Positions 13,997 through 22,690 are shown, counted from the first letter of the stretch. The stretch: 33,884 nt of DNA from Acidimicrobiia bacterium (GCA_029210695.1 JARGFH010000040.1:1-33884), one strand, 5' to 3'. Program-made: numbers and translations. Notes: generated by a model not told the origin, from the letters alone.

Positions 13997-14620
13997 TTAT
14001 TGGATGGGGACGGTGGAACGGTGGCGGCCGTACCGGCGGGCAACGGTAAGGTCGTGGTCGATGAGCCGACCGGCCGCGGCGACGTCTTTCGTCACGTCGG
14101 TGTAGGTCACCGAATATGAACCGATCGACTCCTGTCGGACACCCAGATTGTCGTTGGCAGCGAAAGCGGCAGCAGCCAGGAACATGCGGGACACGACCAC
14201 AGCACACAGCCCACGCAACCCGTCAGGAACGTCAGCCACAGTCGTGAACCCGGCTGTGTAGGTGACTACGATCGACTGTGGTTTGACCGTCCAGAACGTG
14301 TGGTAGCCGCCAGACAGGCGAACTACTTCACCTTTCTTACCGCCGTGCTTCAACACAAAGTCAGTGTTCTCGACCAGTGCGATACCGTCCTCGACCAATG
14401 ATGTGACCGCGGTGACCGGCCAGTGTGGAAGCCACAACGACGACCGAAAGTCGGGTCCGTCCAACGTGTCCACATAGTTGGCTTCATCAAGTGGAGTACC
14501 GACCGCAGCCTCGATACCACCCTGAGCCAGTTGGATCAGCTTGGCCACCCAATTATTAGGATCGGAGACAATGGACGACTGGAGTAGGGCTTCAATGTCC
14601 GACTGGTCACAGAGCGCCAT
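13997..14620 (-). CDS. Head-tail connector (adaptor) protein
   Basis: This 207-residue protein begins MALCDQSDIEALLQSSI, the usual opening of gp15/gp6-type head-tail adaptors, and has a helical N-terminal half (AKLIQLAQGGIEAAVG), a strand insert (DTLDGPDFRSSLWLPHWPVT), and IVVTYTAGFTTVADVPDGLR followed by long helices. The segment Y-x-A-G-[FY] plus 'P.dl' is typical. It would dock onto the portal. ATG 14620 has GGGAGG 7 bases upstream inside the end of the preceding gene, with a 14-base overlap. Confidence 0.8.
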   Translation of the reverse strand: MALCDQSDIEALLQSSIVSDPNNWVAKLIQLAQGGIEAAVGTPLDEANYVDTLDGPDFRSSLWLPHWPVTAVTSLVEDGIALVENTDFVLKHGGKKGEVVRLSGGYHTFWTVKPQSIVVTYTAGFTTVADVPDGLRGLCAVVVSRMFLAAAAFAANDNLGVRQESIGSYSVTYTDVTKDVAAAGRLIDHDLTVARRYGRHRSTVPIQ

Positions 14621-17258
14621 GTGTCAACCTCCCGCGCATTCGAACGATCTCAACAGGCTGACGGATGAACCCGACGGGTTGACGGATGAACCCGACGGGT
14701 TGACGGATGAACCCGACGGGTTGACGGATGAACCCGAAAGGTTGGGTCCCGTAGGCGGTGCCAACCCAGGAGATATTCCCGGTAGCGGACCCTTCGGGAA
14801 TACCTGAGGCGGCTACCCCGTCTGCGGAACCCACCCAGGACATCGATCCTGCAACAGCGCCTTCGTGGACGGCAACCCCATCTGCCGAGCCCACCCAGGA
14901 CATCGATCCTGCAACAGCGCCTTCGTGGACGGTTACACCGTCTGCGGAGCCCACCCAACCGACGGCTCCTGTTGAAGAACCTTCGTGGGTGACGGCACCG
15001 TCTGCACTCCCCACCCAGACAATCGACCCAGTCGAATCTCCTTCATGAACAACAGCGCCGTCCGCGGTGCCGGACCATGCAACCGACCCAGTGGCAGAAC
15101 CTTGATGAGTGGTGGCACCATCTGCCGAGCCAACCCACGACACAGACCCGGCACTTGACCCTTCGTGGACGGCAACCCCATCTGCCGAGCCCACCCAGGA
15201 GATGCTGCCTGTCGCGGTGCCTTCGGGGACACCCGTCGGAGCCACCCCGGTAGCCGACCCAACCCATCCGACTGCACCTGCGGCAGATCCTTCGTGGACG
15301 GTCGCGCCATCGGCAGCACCCACCCAACTTATGGCACCAGCCGCAGACCCTTGATGGGTGGTCGCGCCGTCCGCGGACCCAACCCAGGAAACGGCTCCCG
15401 ACGACGACCCTTCATAGGTTGCAACGCCATCGGCAGTACCAACCCAACTTATGGCACCAGCCGCAGACCCTTGATGGGTGGTCGCGCCGTCCGCGGACCC
15501 AACCCAGGAAACGGCTCCCGACGACGACCCTTCATAGGTTGCAACGCCATCGGCAGTACCAACCCAACTTATGGCACCAGCCGCGGACCCGGTTGGCGTA
15601 GATGCCAGCGGCCCAATCCAATCAGTGTTGCCCAATTCGATGGCATCCACATACCAGTGCTGTGTGACATCAGAGAAAACTCCGAGGTCAAGGTCCTCCC
15701 ATTCGGTGCCGGTGACCGCCGTTCCGGTCAGGCCGATCTCCTGAATGAGAGTGACCGAATCGCCTTCGTAGTAGCGGACCAGCAAGGTTCCGTCACCGAC
15801 ACCTGTCGCCGTCTCCGACGCGTAGTTGAGCTCGATTCGATACCATGTCGCCACCGACAGGGCGGTTGTGGCTGTGGCAATGACCCCACTGTTATCTCGC
15901 AATTGAATCTTGTTAGTCGCGTCGATATGGATGGCGAACGGGGTTATGAGGTCAGTATGTTCGGTAGCTTGAGCGATGCGATGATCGGTTGACGGCAAAG
16001 ACGGGTAGTAAAGGTACAGTCGGAGGAAACCGACCTCCGCTTGATTGAGGTCATACCAGCGGAGCTTGTGTGCGGCTGTTCCTCCTGCTGTGTAGTTGAT
16101 CTCGCAAGACACCAGCCCGTCGTGGACAACCGCAGTGTCGTAGGTGATGATTCCGGTGGCAGGTGTGGTGCGCTGAATCCCGTCGATGGTGTCAGTGTCG
16201 GCAATAGTCGTGTTGACTTCCGCACCGTCGACACCACCTTCGAATCCGTGCGTCCAGACCAAGGTTGGGTTGATGTGTGGTTCTACGTTGTAGGCATCGA
16301 AGAGGGAGCCGTCACCTTCGACTACTCGAAATCGGAACTCTTCCTGGTCGGACACAATGTCGGCTGAGTCGAGTTCGAGAACCCACAACCATTCGACTGT
16401 CACCCCTGCCGCAATGGTGCGCCCGGTAGTGAACGTGCCGTCCGCCTCGTCGGCGCGACCCCCTGCAAAACTGCCCGTCGACACTCGTTGAGTCAACAAC
16501 GATTCGTTATCGACGATGTCTGCCGACGCGATTGAGTTGACTCTGGCTGAAGCCCCGTTCACGTCTGTCCAGGCAGTCCAGTTGACTGCACCACCAGTAC
16601 CTTCAGCCATGTAGCTGTACTGCAACTTGGGGTTGATGGTTGCTGATTCGGCGGTGCCGGTGTTTTTGACACCCACCCGCAGATGGAAGATTGTGTCCTT
16701 GTCGGTGACCGCATCACGATCAGTCGAGTTCAAAGCAGCCGAACCTGCTGCCGTCCCATCAGCGAAGAACCCGAAATGGTCTTGCTCGAGGACAGCGACA
16801 GCAGCAGCAGGCGTGTAGGTGATCGTGACCGTGAGCGCCGACGCCGCCAAGGTGGAACCGTCCGCCCCCTTGACCTTGTTCCACAAACACCACGCATCCG
16901 ACACTCCATCACCACGAACCACCGCAGCTTCCCAGTCGGCAACTGACAGGCCGGTGGGGATGCCTGTTGAATCAGTGTGGTCGCTGGAGCGGGCAATGTT
17001 CTGGTTGCCGGTCGATCCTTCGCCAGGGTGCTGGGAGATCTCGGTTGCGCCGGTGACAACAGCCACCCCGGCAACGTTGTCCCATGAGTCGTCGACGAAG
17101 CCGGACCCGGTGACCGTCCACTGTGTTCGGATTGAGGTGACTGCGGCCGGGTCGAGGTCGGGTGGGGCGGTGGAGTTGTCGAGGGCATAGTTCCCGACCA
17201 GAGCGGCGTCAGTCGTGGACGGTGCAGTACCGGTGCCCAGGCGGATCCAGGTGGCCAC
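14607..17258 (-). CDS. Large minor structural protein with LamG-like domain and 20-residue repeats
   Basis: This 883-residue protein starts at GTG 17258 (one-base overlap, TAGTG). Residues 1-150 and 155-340 look like beta domains. Residues about 345-550 are a LamG/concanavalin-like domain (FLRLYLYYPSLPS, TWYRIELNYAS, HWYVDAIELGNTDWIGPLA). The C-terminal third is 14 tandem units of about 20 residues with the consensus GSaxGaiSWVGsADGvavhE, then four units of GFIRQPV. It lies between the connector and small capsid genes, not among tail genes. The likely role is a head fibre or decoration filament that binds cells or sugars, which is an inference. Repeat units share long stretches of identical DNA, so copy number may vary. 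Confidence 0.7.
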   Translation of the reverse strand: MATWIRLGTGTAPSTTDAALVGNYALDNSTAPPDLDPAAVTSIRTQWTVTGSGFVDDSWDNVAGVAVVTGATEISQHPGEGSTGNQNIARSSDHTDSTGIPTGLSVADWEAAVVRGDGVSDAWCLWNKVKGADGSTLAASALTVTITYTPAAAVAVLEQDHFGFFADGTAAGSAALNSTDRDAVTDKDTIFHLRVGVKNTGTAESATINPKLQYSYMAEGTGGAVNWTAWTDVNGASARVNSIASADIVDNESLLTQRVSTGSFAGGRADEADGTFTTGRTIAAGVTVEWLWVLELDSADIVSDQEEFRFRVVEGDGSLFDAYNVEPHINPTLVWTHGFEGGVDGAEVNTTIADTDTIDGIQRTTPATGIITYDTAVVHDGLVSCEINYTAGGTAAHKLRWYDLNQAEVGFLRLYLYYPSLPSTDHRIAQATEHTDLITPFAIHIDATNKIQLRDNSGVIATATTALSVATWYRIELNYASETATGVGDGTLLVRYYEGDSVTLIQEIGLTGTAVTGTEWEDLDLGVFSDVTQHWYVDAIELGNTDWIGPLASTPTGSAAGAISWVGTADGVATYEGSSSGAVSWVGSADGATTHQGSAAGAISWVGTADGVATYEGSSSGAVSWVGSADGATTHQGSAAGAISWVGAADGATVHEGSAAGAVGWVGSATGVAPTGVPEGTATGSISWVGSADGVAVHEGSSAGSVSWVGSADGATTHQGSATGSVAWSGTADGAVVHEGDSTGSIVWVGSADGAVTHEGSSTGAVGWVGSADGVTVHEGAVAGSMSWVGSADGVAVHEGAVAGSMSWVGSADGVAASGIPEGSATGNISWVGTAYGTQPFGFIRQPVGFIRQPVGFIRQPVGFIRQPVEIVRMRGRLTHGAL
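14659..14742 (-). repeat. Four tandem 21-bp units encoding GFIRQPV
   Basis: Four contiguous units beginning TGACGGATGAACCC (plus strand) encode GFIRQPV four times in frame at the C-terminus of the 883-residue protein. The first three are near identical; the unit nearest 14742 has diverged. Such a short in-frame array is prone to slippage. Confidence 0.9.
14743..15593 (-). repeat. Fourteen coding repeats of about 60 bp (20 residues)
   Basis: The repeats encode the consensus GSaxGaiSWVGsADGvavhE. Two units are lengthened to 23 residues by a G-(V/I)-PE insert. Trp-Val-Gly and Ala-Asp-Gly are almost invariant, which suggests a regular beta structure such as a solenoid or filament. Confidence 0.88.
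15322..15584 (-). repeat. Perfect 143-bp direct repeat with 120-bp period
   Basis: Bases 15322-15464 are identical to 15442-15584. The 120-bp period equals two 20-residue units, so a two-unit block duplicated recently inside the repeat array. The identity at synonymous sites shows the duplication is new or maintained by recombination. Confidence 0.9.
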
Positions 17259-17536
17259 TATCGGTTACCCCTTCCCCAGCAGCAGGCGTAGAAAGGCCCG
17301 GCAGTGGGTTCGGCGGCCATCACTTCGGGAATGTTCTGAGGCCAATCAGAACAGTCAAACCCCGGGTAACGTTGCGCGAACCATTGACCTACCGGAGCGT
17401 CACGCCAACGGGTGTCCCAGTTCCCCCACACCGAGCAGCGGGGGATCGGGCCGTCGGTGTCGAGGAACTGGCAGACTTTGCCGTCAATGAAACAGCAGTG
17501 GCCGCCGCGGTCACCCCGGCCGTCACACACCAGCAT
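17258..17536 (-). CDS. Cysteine-rich small protein
   Basis: This 92-residue protein has eight cysteines: Cys4, a CC pair at 14-15, Cys22, Cys34, one near 62 and a CC pair near 85-86. The order HCCFIDGKVCQFLDTDG, PRCSVWGNWDTRW and YPGFDCSDWPQNIP looks like a compact metal- or disulphide-stabilised domain with several Trp. The wording is reminiscent of conserved actinophage proteins, but I know no function. Its place between a small head protein and the 883-residue repeat protein suggests a virion-associated part. ATG 17536 follows AGGGGGC by about 7 bases. Confidence 0.6.
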   Translation of the reverse strand: MLVCDGRGDRGGHCCFIDGKVCQFLDTDGPIPRCSVWGNWDTRWRDAPVGQWFAQRYPGFDCSDWPQNIPEVMAAEPTAGPFYACCWGRGNR

Positions 17537-17548
17537 GATTGGTGCCCC

Positions 17549-17896
17549 CTATGTGGCTGTTCCTGGAATGCTGATTCCGGTGACGGTGTACTCCCCAGCC
17601 GCGTTGAAAGCCTGGTCGCCGGTCGTTGGCAGCCACCCATAGAACGTGCCTACGGTGAGCGCCGACCAGAACCCGACATGGGTGGCAGGACCGCTCGCCG
17701 CGCCCCCGGTGAACGGCAGGTCAACCAAAGCGATCATGTCACCGTTCGCAGCCGCCTCCCATGTGATCGGTTGGCGGGCCGAGGTCGCTTCGTTGCTTCC
17801 GGCCGCGTCGGGTATCGCAGTGTGGATTTGCAGGTGCGTTGCCGCCCCCTGCATGGCGGCAGCACCGATGTTGAGCAGGGCATCATTGAGTGGCAT
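17549..17896 (-). CDS. Small phage structural protein (beta-rich)
   Basis: This 115-residue protein starts at ATG 17896 with a one-base overlap (TGATG) and AGGAG 7 bases upstream. The wording AATHLQIHTAIPDAAGSNEA, PITWEAAANGDM, HVGFWSALTVGTFYGWL and GEYTVTGISIPG is that of a recurrent small actinophage structural-region family, an alternating beta protein with a conserved histidine near the start. It may decorate the capsid or accompany the repeat protein that follows. Function is not established. Confidence 0.6.
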   Translation of the reverse strand: MPLNDALLNIGAAAMQGAATHLQIHTAIPDAAGSNEATSARQPITWEAAANGDMIALVDLPFTGGAASGPATHVGFWSALTVGTFYGWLPTTGDQAFNAAGEYTVTGISIPGTAT

Positions 17897-18198
17897 CAGT
17901 CATCTCCTGAGGCGTCTGCGATCACCTTGCCCAAACCCTCAATGAGCGACTTGCGTGGGTTCTCCGTTGCCTGCTCGGTCTCGAGAGCTGCCGTGGCAAG
18001 GTTGAGGTCGTCGCCGACCTCTTCGAGAATGTCTTTGACCGACTTGGCCTTTTCGACAACCGTCGCGCCGATCATGACGATCGGGTTGCCGTCGGAGTCG
18101 ACCGGGATCAGCTGGCCTTTGGCGAGTTGCTCGGCAATGTGGTCTGGAAGGGGCTCGTCGAACTCGAAGACGGCCCCTCCCGTACCTTTGAGCAACAT
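17896..18198 (-). CDS. Small head-region protein, function unknown
   Basis: This 100-residue protein starts at ATG 18198 with a one-base overlap (TGATG). It has a beta start (LLKGTGGAVFEFDEPLPDH), then IAEQLAKGQLIPVDSDGNPI and an Ala/Glu-rich helical tail (LNLATAALETEQATENP). The first part matches a small domain seen in phage head proteins where a residue pair 'QLAKGQL' ends in an 'IPV' strand. It could be an assembly or decoration factor. No function proven. Confidence 0.55.
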   Translation of the reverse strand: MLLKGTGGAVFEFDEPLPDHIAEQLAKGQLIPVDSDGNPIVMIGATVVEKAKSVKDILEEVGDDLNLATAALETEQATENPRKSLIEGLGKVIADASGDD

Positions 18199-18560
18199 CA
18201 GGCTGTCCTGGGCATGTGCAGGGCGGTGATGGTGCCGGTGGCGGCTGCTTCAACGTCGACGTGAAGACTGCCGTCGGCTTGGATGAACCGGCCCGACGTG
18301 AACGGACCGACAAACCCGACCGCTGCGTTGAGGGGGACGATCAGATCTCCCTGTCCTGCTTCGAGGGCAGGCGGGTTGGCACCGACCTTGATGGTGAAGT
18401 TCTTGGCACCGACGAACGTCGAGCTGATTCGCAGGACCAGTTCTTCGAGAGGCACACCTGAGATGATGTGCCCGTTGGTTGGGTCGACGGCTGTACCGGC
18501 CGGGTCCGCCAGACTGGCGTTCGGGGTGAAGACGTCGGCGGTGATTGCTGTACGTGCCAT
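18198..18560 (-). CDS. Probable capsid decoration protein
   Basis: This 120-residue protein starts at ATG 18560 with GGAAAGGA 8 bases upstream. It lies directly after the major capsid gene, the normal place for a decoration (head stabilisation) protein. The pattern ELVLRISSTFVGAKNFTIKVGANPP then GDLIVPLNAAVGFVGPFTSG RFIQADGSLHVDVEA is one beta sandwich, with GRFIQADG typical of this actinophage family. It probably binds capsomers in many copies. Assignment rests on order and pattern. Confidence 0.65.
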   Translation of the reverse strand: MARTAITADVFTPNASLADPAGTAVDPTNGHIISGVPLEELVLRISSTFVGAKNFTIKVGANPPALEAGQGDLIVPLNAAVGFVGPFTSGRFIQADGSLHVDVEAAATGTITALHMPRTA

Positions 18561-18582
18561 GTGATGGTTCCTTTCCAGAAGC

Positions 18583-18611
18583 GGGGGAACCCCCTACAAA
18601 GAGGTTCCCCC
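18583..18611 (-). terminator. Stem-loop after the major capsid gene
   Basis: GGGGGAACC (18583-18591) pairs with GGTTCCCCC (18603-18611) around an 11-base loop. It lies in the only sizeable gap between capsid and decoration genes. There is no T-run after the stem in the direction of transcription, so it may be a partial terminator or an mRNA-stabilising 3' end that raises capsid output. Confidence 0.5.
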
Positions 18612-18633
18612 TTCGACTCAGACTCCGGTCAGA

Positions 18634-19485
18634 TCAGGTCGGTGATACGGTCGCGATTGCGATCCCGTTCGGACGGACCAGTTTGGCGCCGTACAGGTGA
18701 AGCCCCTTGACCGCATCCGAGAACGAGTCTTCGGGCCGGTAGGCTTCAACCTTGTTGATCTGCTCGGCGAACGAGATTGCACCCGGGAACCCGGCTAAGA
18801 CAACATTGTCGTCACCGACCGGATTCGGAGTGTTGTTCGACATGCGAATGTCGAACCCGGAGGCCCGGCCGATGAACCCGTTGCGGAGGGCTTCCGTGCC
18901 ACCTGACGCGTCGGCCCGGACGAACCGGTCGTCGCGGAGGAGCCGACCATGGAACCAGGGTGGGATCACAACGTAGCGACCCTCCTTCGGGACACTTGCG
19001 TCGTCCAACGCCACCATAAGTGGAACAAGCACCAGATCGTAGGCGTTGGTCGGGGTGGCTGCCACGACGGCGATCGTGCCAAGATCATTGGCTGCGACAA
19101 CCCCCGTGTACAGGGAGACGACGTACTGGTCGGCGACGTCACGTAGCCCGTAGGCGGCTTCAACGATCGCTTCGGGAATCACATCGCCGGCAGCTTGCCG
19201 TTTGTCGACGTCGTCGACTTCGAAGGCGAAGTACTTGGACTGGTCGACAATCAGTTTTCGCTGCGCGGTGGTCAGCTGCTCAGGGGTGATGGTTGTGGAC
19301 CCTTTGACGTAGGTTCCAATGGTGGGGCGGCTGATCGAGTTGATGGTGACCGTGTCACCCTGCTCGCTGATCTCACCCTCATAGTCCCGGTTGACGACGC
19401 CTGGAGCGGCATACACCAGAGACTTTTTCAGGGAGGCGAGCAGGAGCTTTGACCAGATCTCCGGTATGAATGTCGCTAGCGACAT
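18634..19485 (-). CDS. Major capsid protein
   Basis: This 283-residue protein starts at ATG 19485 with GGAG 6 bases upstream. It begins MSLATFIPEIWSKLLLASLKK, the usual N-arm of actinophage HK97-fold capsid proteins, followed by VVNRDYEGEISEQGDTVTIN and a domain with VDQSKYFAFEVDDVDKRQA. It has DLVLVPLMVALDDASVPKEG RYVVIPPWFHGRLL, where the 'iP..ge.rwVV.pp' wording is classic. No protease domain is fused. It follows a scaffold gene. It forms the icosahedral shell. Confidence 0.9.
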   Translation of the reverse strand: MSLATFIPEIWSKLLLASLKKSLVYAAPGVVNRDYEGEISEQGDTVTINSISRPTIGTYVKGSTTITPEQLTTAQRKLIVDQSKYFAFEVDDVDKRQAAGDVIPEAIVEAAYGLRDVADQYVVSLYTGVVAANDLGTIAVVAATPTNAYDLVLVPLMVALDDASVPKEGRYVVIPPWFHGRLLRDDRFVRADASGGTEALRNGFIGRASGFDIRMSNNTPNPVGDDNVVLAGFPGAISFAEQINKVEAYRPEDSFSDAVKGLHLYGAKLVRPNGIAIATVSPT

Positions 19486-19495
19486 CGGATACTCC

Positions 19496-20149
19496 TTACT
19501 GCTTCACCCCTAAAAGATGAGCGAGTCGGCCCTCGTTGTGAGCTTTCTCAACGTCTTCAGGGGACATGGATTTCAGGTCGTCACGTGTGATCGTGCCCGA
19601 TCCGCCACCGCGGAGACCTTGGTCTCCACTGCCGGTACCGGCGACCTTCTTCAGATACGGTTTCTCGGTGACGAGAACGTCGATCGCTTCGTCGACTGAC
19701 TTGGCGGTCGGCTGCCCATCCTCTCCGTACTCGATCGTCGACGTGTCCAACAACCGCCAGGCAGCATCCAGATCGTGGATGTCCTTGGTTGCGGCACGGG
19801 TGATCACCATTGACCTCGTGAGGGCGTCCTTGATGCGCTGATCGGTGTCGGCTTTCGCCTTCTCCGCCGCAGCAGCACGTTCGGTTGCCTTCTCGAGTTC
19901 GGTCTTCTGTTCTTCCTGCGCCTTGTCGAACTCTGAAGCTTTGGCTTTCAGGTCGTCATAGTCGGCGTATTTGGAGCGTTCCCGACGTAGCCGGTCGGCG
20001 ACAACACGGTCGAGGTCCTCTTGTGTGAACGTCTTCGAGTTGTCTTCGTCAGACTTGCCAGTGTCACCGTCGCCGGTTTTACCGTCGCCGGCAGCTCCGC
20101 CACCGGCATCGTCGTGCTCTTCACGGAAGGGACGGAATGGTACGAACAT
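19496..20149 (-). CDS. Scaffolding protein
   Basis: This 217-residue protein starts at ATG 20149 with GGAGG 8 bases upstream; the longer open frame has no support. An acidic/Gly-rich N-terminus (DDAGGGAAGDGKTGDGDTG) is followed by a long, charged coiled-coil helix (DRLRRERSKYADYDDLKAKA, EFDKAQEEQKTELEKATERA) and a C-terminal part ending KSMSPEDVEKAHNEGRLAHL LGVKQ. The 'sp.ev..A...G.la.llg' ending is usual for scaffold C-termini. It would guide procapsid assembly and leave before maturation. A TCGGCC/GGCCGA hairpin (20167-20182) lies just upstream of its ribosome site. Confidence 0.85.
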   Translation of the reverse strand: MFVPFRPFREEHDDAGGGAAGDGKTGDGDTGKSDEDNSKTFTQEDLDRVVADRLRRERSKYADYDDLKAKASEFDKAQEEQKTELEKATERAAAAEKAKADTDQRIKDALTRSMVITRAATKDIHDLDAAWRLLDTSTIEYGEDGQPTAKSVDEAIDVLVTEKPYLKKVAGTGSGDQGLRGGGSGTITRDDLKSMSPEDVEKAHNEGRLAHLLGVKQ

Positions 20150-20230
20150 GAATGTTTCCTCCGTTTTCGGCCCGTCGGCCGAGGTCACCGGCTGTTGAAC
20201 GCCAGCCGTGAGCGCTAACCCGAACCCCGT

Positions 20231-21037
20231 CTAGGCGGCGTCCGTGAACTTGTGCGCGCTGTTCCACAATGTGGGACCGAGCTCGCCGTGTGAAACAATG
20301 CTGACCGCCGGTAACGTGTCTGTGTCGATACGAAGCCTCGACATTGCTTCCCGTGTGTACGGAAGGTCTGCGGACCGTAACTGGTCTTTGACCAGGGACA
20401 GGGAGTCCCCGTCGATGATTCGGGACGGTGCGCGGGTCCCGAACAGGGGTTCTACAGTGCAGCCACAGTTCGAATGGATGGGCATCAGATCTTCCGACGA
20501 GTAGCGTTGGGTGGAGGCCACAATGCACAGGCCACAGTTTTTGCCTGGTGCCAGTACCCGCTGATATCCGACAATCCTTGACGACTGGCTGGTGACCGCT
20601 TGGGCGGCGTTGCGGGCTGCCAGTTGTGTGTCTGTGTCGGCCAACATGCCGACCGTGTTGCGGCCTTGACCTACTGCGTCAGACCAGGAAGCACCCGCCG
20701 ATAAGGCTGTCCATGTCCTCACGAACGGTCGCCGATACACAACCTCCGGTGGGGTGGGACGGATGGGAATGTCGGTGAGGCCCAACGGGGACACGGCAAC
20801 ACCCAGTTCGAACTCCTGGAAAGTGGCCAGGTAGGCGTCTGTGGCGGAGACGGCTGCGTCGGTGATCGTGGCCAACACCGGCAACACGGTTTCGAGGAAC
20901 CGGGGTATGTCGGCTTCGTTGTATGAGGTCAGGTCTTTCCATGCGGTCACGGCTGTACGTCGGGCCGCACCGCGCAGCTGTTCAATACGGAAACGGTAGG
21001 CGGCCACCAACTCTTTACCGAGCACAGTGTCAGCCAC
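20231..21037 (-). CDS. Minor head protein, phage Mu gpF-like
   Basis: This 268-residue protein starts at GTG 21037 (TTG 21043 is possible), overlapping the stop of a small gene by 8 bases. The long open frame upstream to 21187 covers another gene and is not used. Near the C-terminal third lies the MuF zinc-like motif: Cys168-x2-Cys171, His188-x2-Cys191-x-Cys193 in KNCGLCIVASTQRYS and PIHSNCGC. N-terminal helices (VLGKELVAAYRFRIEQLRG) are usual for the family. It sits between the portal and scaffold genes, as expected, and would be a few copies inside the head near the portal. Confidence 0.8.
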   Translation of the reverse strand: MADTVLGKELVAAYRFRIEQLRGAARRTAVTAWKDLTSYNEADIPRFLETVLPVLATITDAAVSATDAYLATFQEFELGVAVSPLGLTDIPIRPTPPEVVYRRPFVRTWTALSAGASWSDAVGQGRNTVGMLADTDTQLAARNAAQAVTSQSSRIVGYQRVLAPGKNCGLCIVASTQRYSSEDLMPIHSNCGCTVEPLFGTRAPSRIIDGDSLSLVKDQLRSADLPYTREAMSRLRIDTDTLPAVSIVSHGELGPTLWNSAHKFTDAA

Positions 21038-21227
21038 GGTCAACCTGTCTGATGATCTCGGCGAGTTCGTCGTGAAGGTATCCGCCGTCACACCAGCGCA
21101 GTCGGCGGCTACACGAACGGCACACCCAACCGGTGCCGGCCACCCACCGTCGCGCCCACAGTCCCCACCGGCGGCAATGCCATTCACGGGCCAACTCCCA
21201 CCAGCCGGTCAACACGATTTTCAGCAT
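21030..21227 (-). CDS. Small tryptophan/cysteine-rich protein between portal and MuF
   Basis: This 65-residue protein starts at ATG 21227, sharing one base with the portal stop (TGATG). It opens MLKIVLTGWWELAREWHCRR and has seven Trp and three Cys, with a C-R-S-C pair (VCRSCSRRLRWC) and a helical, charged end (LHDELAEIIRQVDRG). Its stop overlaps the MuF-like start. The exact fit between neighbours supports a real gene. Function unknown; a zinc-binding head accessory is possible. Confidence 0.6.
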   Translation of the reverse strand: MLKIVLTGWWELAREWHCRRWGLWARRWVAGTGWVCRSCSRRLRWCDGGYLHDELAEIIRQVDRG

Positions 21228-22675
21228 CAGACAGTCTCCGCCGGTTCCCCAACCTGAGCGGTGCTTTGACCCAGAAGACTGAACAGGTTCGAGGTGGCAG
21301 CCATCGTCTTCCACCGTTTGATCTCCTGCGGGGTAGCGTTGGCTCTCTCCCACAAAGCCTCGTTGGGAATGTCCAATGCTTTCAGTTTGATCACCGCGTC
21401 AACATGCTCCCCTTCAGAACGGGACTCGGGATCCCCCCACAACGTTTCAGCAGACCGTTCGTTCGACTTCTCATCGTTCATGGCTGCAAAACCGAGTCGA
21501 ATGACCGCTTCCCACGATTCCCCAAAATGCAGGTGCTGCCGTTTCACTTTGGCGACCAGACCGGTCTCAGTCGCTTTCAACGACTCACCCGACGGAAACG
21601 CGCCGGACTGGCCTAACAGGTAGTGGGGTGGTGTCCGGGTGATCGCCGCCAAATGTTGCACGTCGGCTTCAACCGCCCGAATGAACCCGGCCAAAGTCAC
21701 CTCAGGGAACGAACCGAACTTGGCTTCTGGGTTTTCGTCCATCCACACCGAATCAACGGCGGCGTCGTAGTCGATCGGGACGGCCTCACCAGTTTCAGGA
21801 TCCTCCACCAGTGAGATACCTGTCGCCCACCGTTTCTGACTGGCAGTGAACTCGGCAGCCAACATGCGACCGAAAATGGTGGCGTTGATCCGATCCTGAA
21901 TCGAGGTCACATCCGAAATCTCCGACACCCCGCCACGGATCAGGTCCGGATGGTTACGAAACACCACAATCGGGACCGCGCCAAGCGGGTTTGTGAGCGG
22001 CCATTCTTCCCCTTCGGGTTCACGTCGCATCCAGTCGCCACCCTCACCCCGCCGGTATTTGACCACCCAGCCCGGCAGGTACACGGTCGCAAAGGTGGTT
22101 GTTCCAACCTTCCACCGTTTCAAAGCTGCTGCCCGGAGTCGCCGGTTTTCCGGTGAATGGGCGACGATGACCTCCGACGGATGTTCCGGCATGATCAGTG
22201 GTATGTCACCGGTCGGCCAAACCGACACATATGAGGTGCCCGACTTCAACGCTTCAGTGTGAACCTGGTCGGATTCGGCGTCCAGATTGTTGGCCTGCCA
22301 CATCGTCCAGGCTGCTTCGTCACCGACCGTGTCCCCGAACCGGAACCCTTCGACCCGTAACCGTTCACCAAGCGCGTCAATGACCAGCCGCATCCAGTTG
22401 GTTCGTGACTTGACCAACAGGTCAGCATACTTCCGTTTGTAGTAGGTGGCTTTCTCCTGGGAACGAAACGGCATCTCCGGGAGCGGATGGTCACCCCGGT
22501 AGTATTCGTCAAACCTCAACGCCTTCGACGCCTGCGCGTCCAACTGGACTTCGAGCAGTTTCAACCATCGCCGTGCTTCAACATCAACCGGCCCGTCACC
22601 GACTAACGAATCTGACCCGTTCGGCATCGGCATCAACGTCTTCGAATCGTTGAAGAAGTCAGACGCAACAGCCAT
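21227..22675 (-). CDS. Portal protein (SPP1 gp6-type)
   Basis: This 482-residue protein starts at ATG 22675 behind GGAG. It shows the portal pattern: N-terminal helices (EARRWLKLLEVQLDAQASKA, LRFDEYYRGDHPLP), TNWMRLVIDALGERLRVEGF, a middle with IPLIMPEHPSEVIVAHSPEN and a late IVVFRNHPDL, then the stem and crown helices (FTASQKRWATGISL, EVTLAGFIRAVEADVQHLAA, ITRTPPHYLLGQSGAFPSGE). The PPHYLLG-x4-PSGE-x-LKA box is diagnostic of phage_prot_Gp6 portals. It makes the dodecamer through which DNA enters and leaves. Confidence 0.93.
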   Translation of the reverse strand: MAVASDFFNDSKTLMPMPNGSDSLVGDGPVDVEARRWLKLLEVQLDAQASKALRFDEYYRGDHPLPEMPFRSQEKATYYKRKYADLLVKSRTNWMRLVIDALGERLRVEGFRFGDTVGDEAAWTMWQANNLDAESDQVHTEALKSGTSYVSVWPTGDIPLIMPEHPSEVIVAHSPENRRLRAAALKRWKVGTTTFATVYLPGWVVKYRRGEGGDWMRREPEGEEWPLTNPLGAVPIVVFRNHPDLIRGGVSEISDVTSIQDRINATIFGRMLAAEFTASQKRWATGISLVEDPETGEAVPIDYDAAVDSVWMDENPEAKFGSFPEVTLAGFIRAVEADVQHLAAITRTPPHYLLGQSGAFPSGESLKATETGLVAKVKRQHLHFGESWEAVIRLGFAAMNDEKSNERSAETLWGDPESRSEGEHVDAVIKLKALDIPNEALWERANATPQEIKRWKTMAATSNLFSLLGQSTAQVGEPAETV

Positions 22676-22690
22676 AGGGGAGACTCCTTT

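Noticed and set aside
17162-18229. 355-residue open frame on the plus strand
   Set aside because: It covers four well-packed minus-strand genes with overlapping starts and stops. Its composition is that of a shadow frame.
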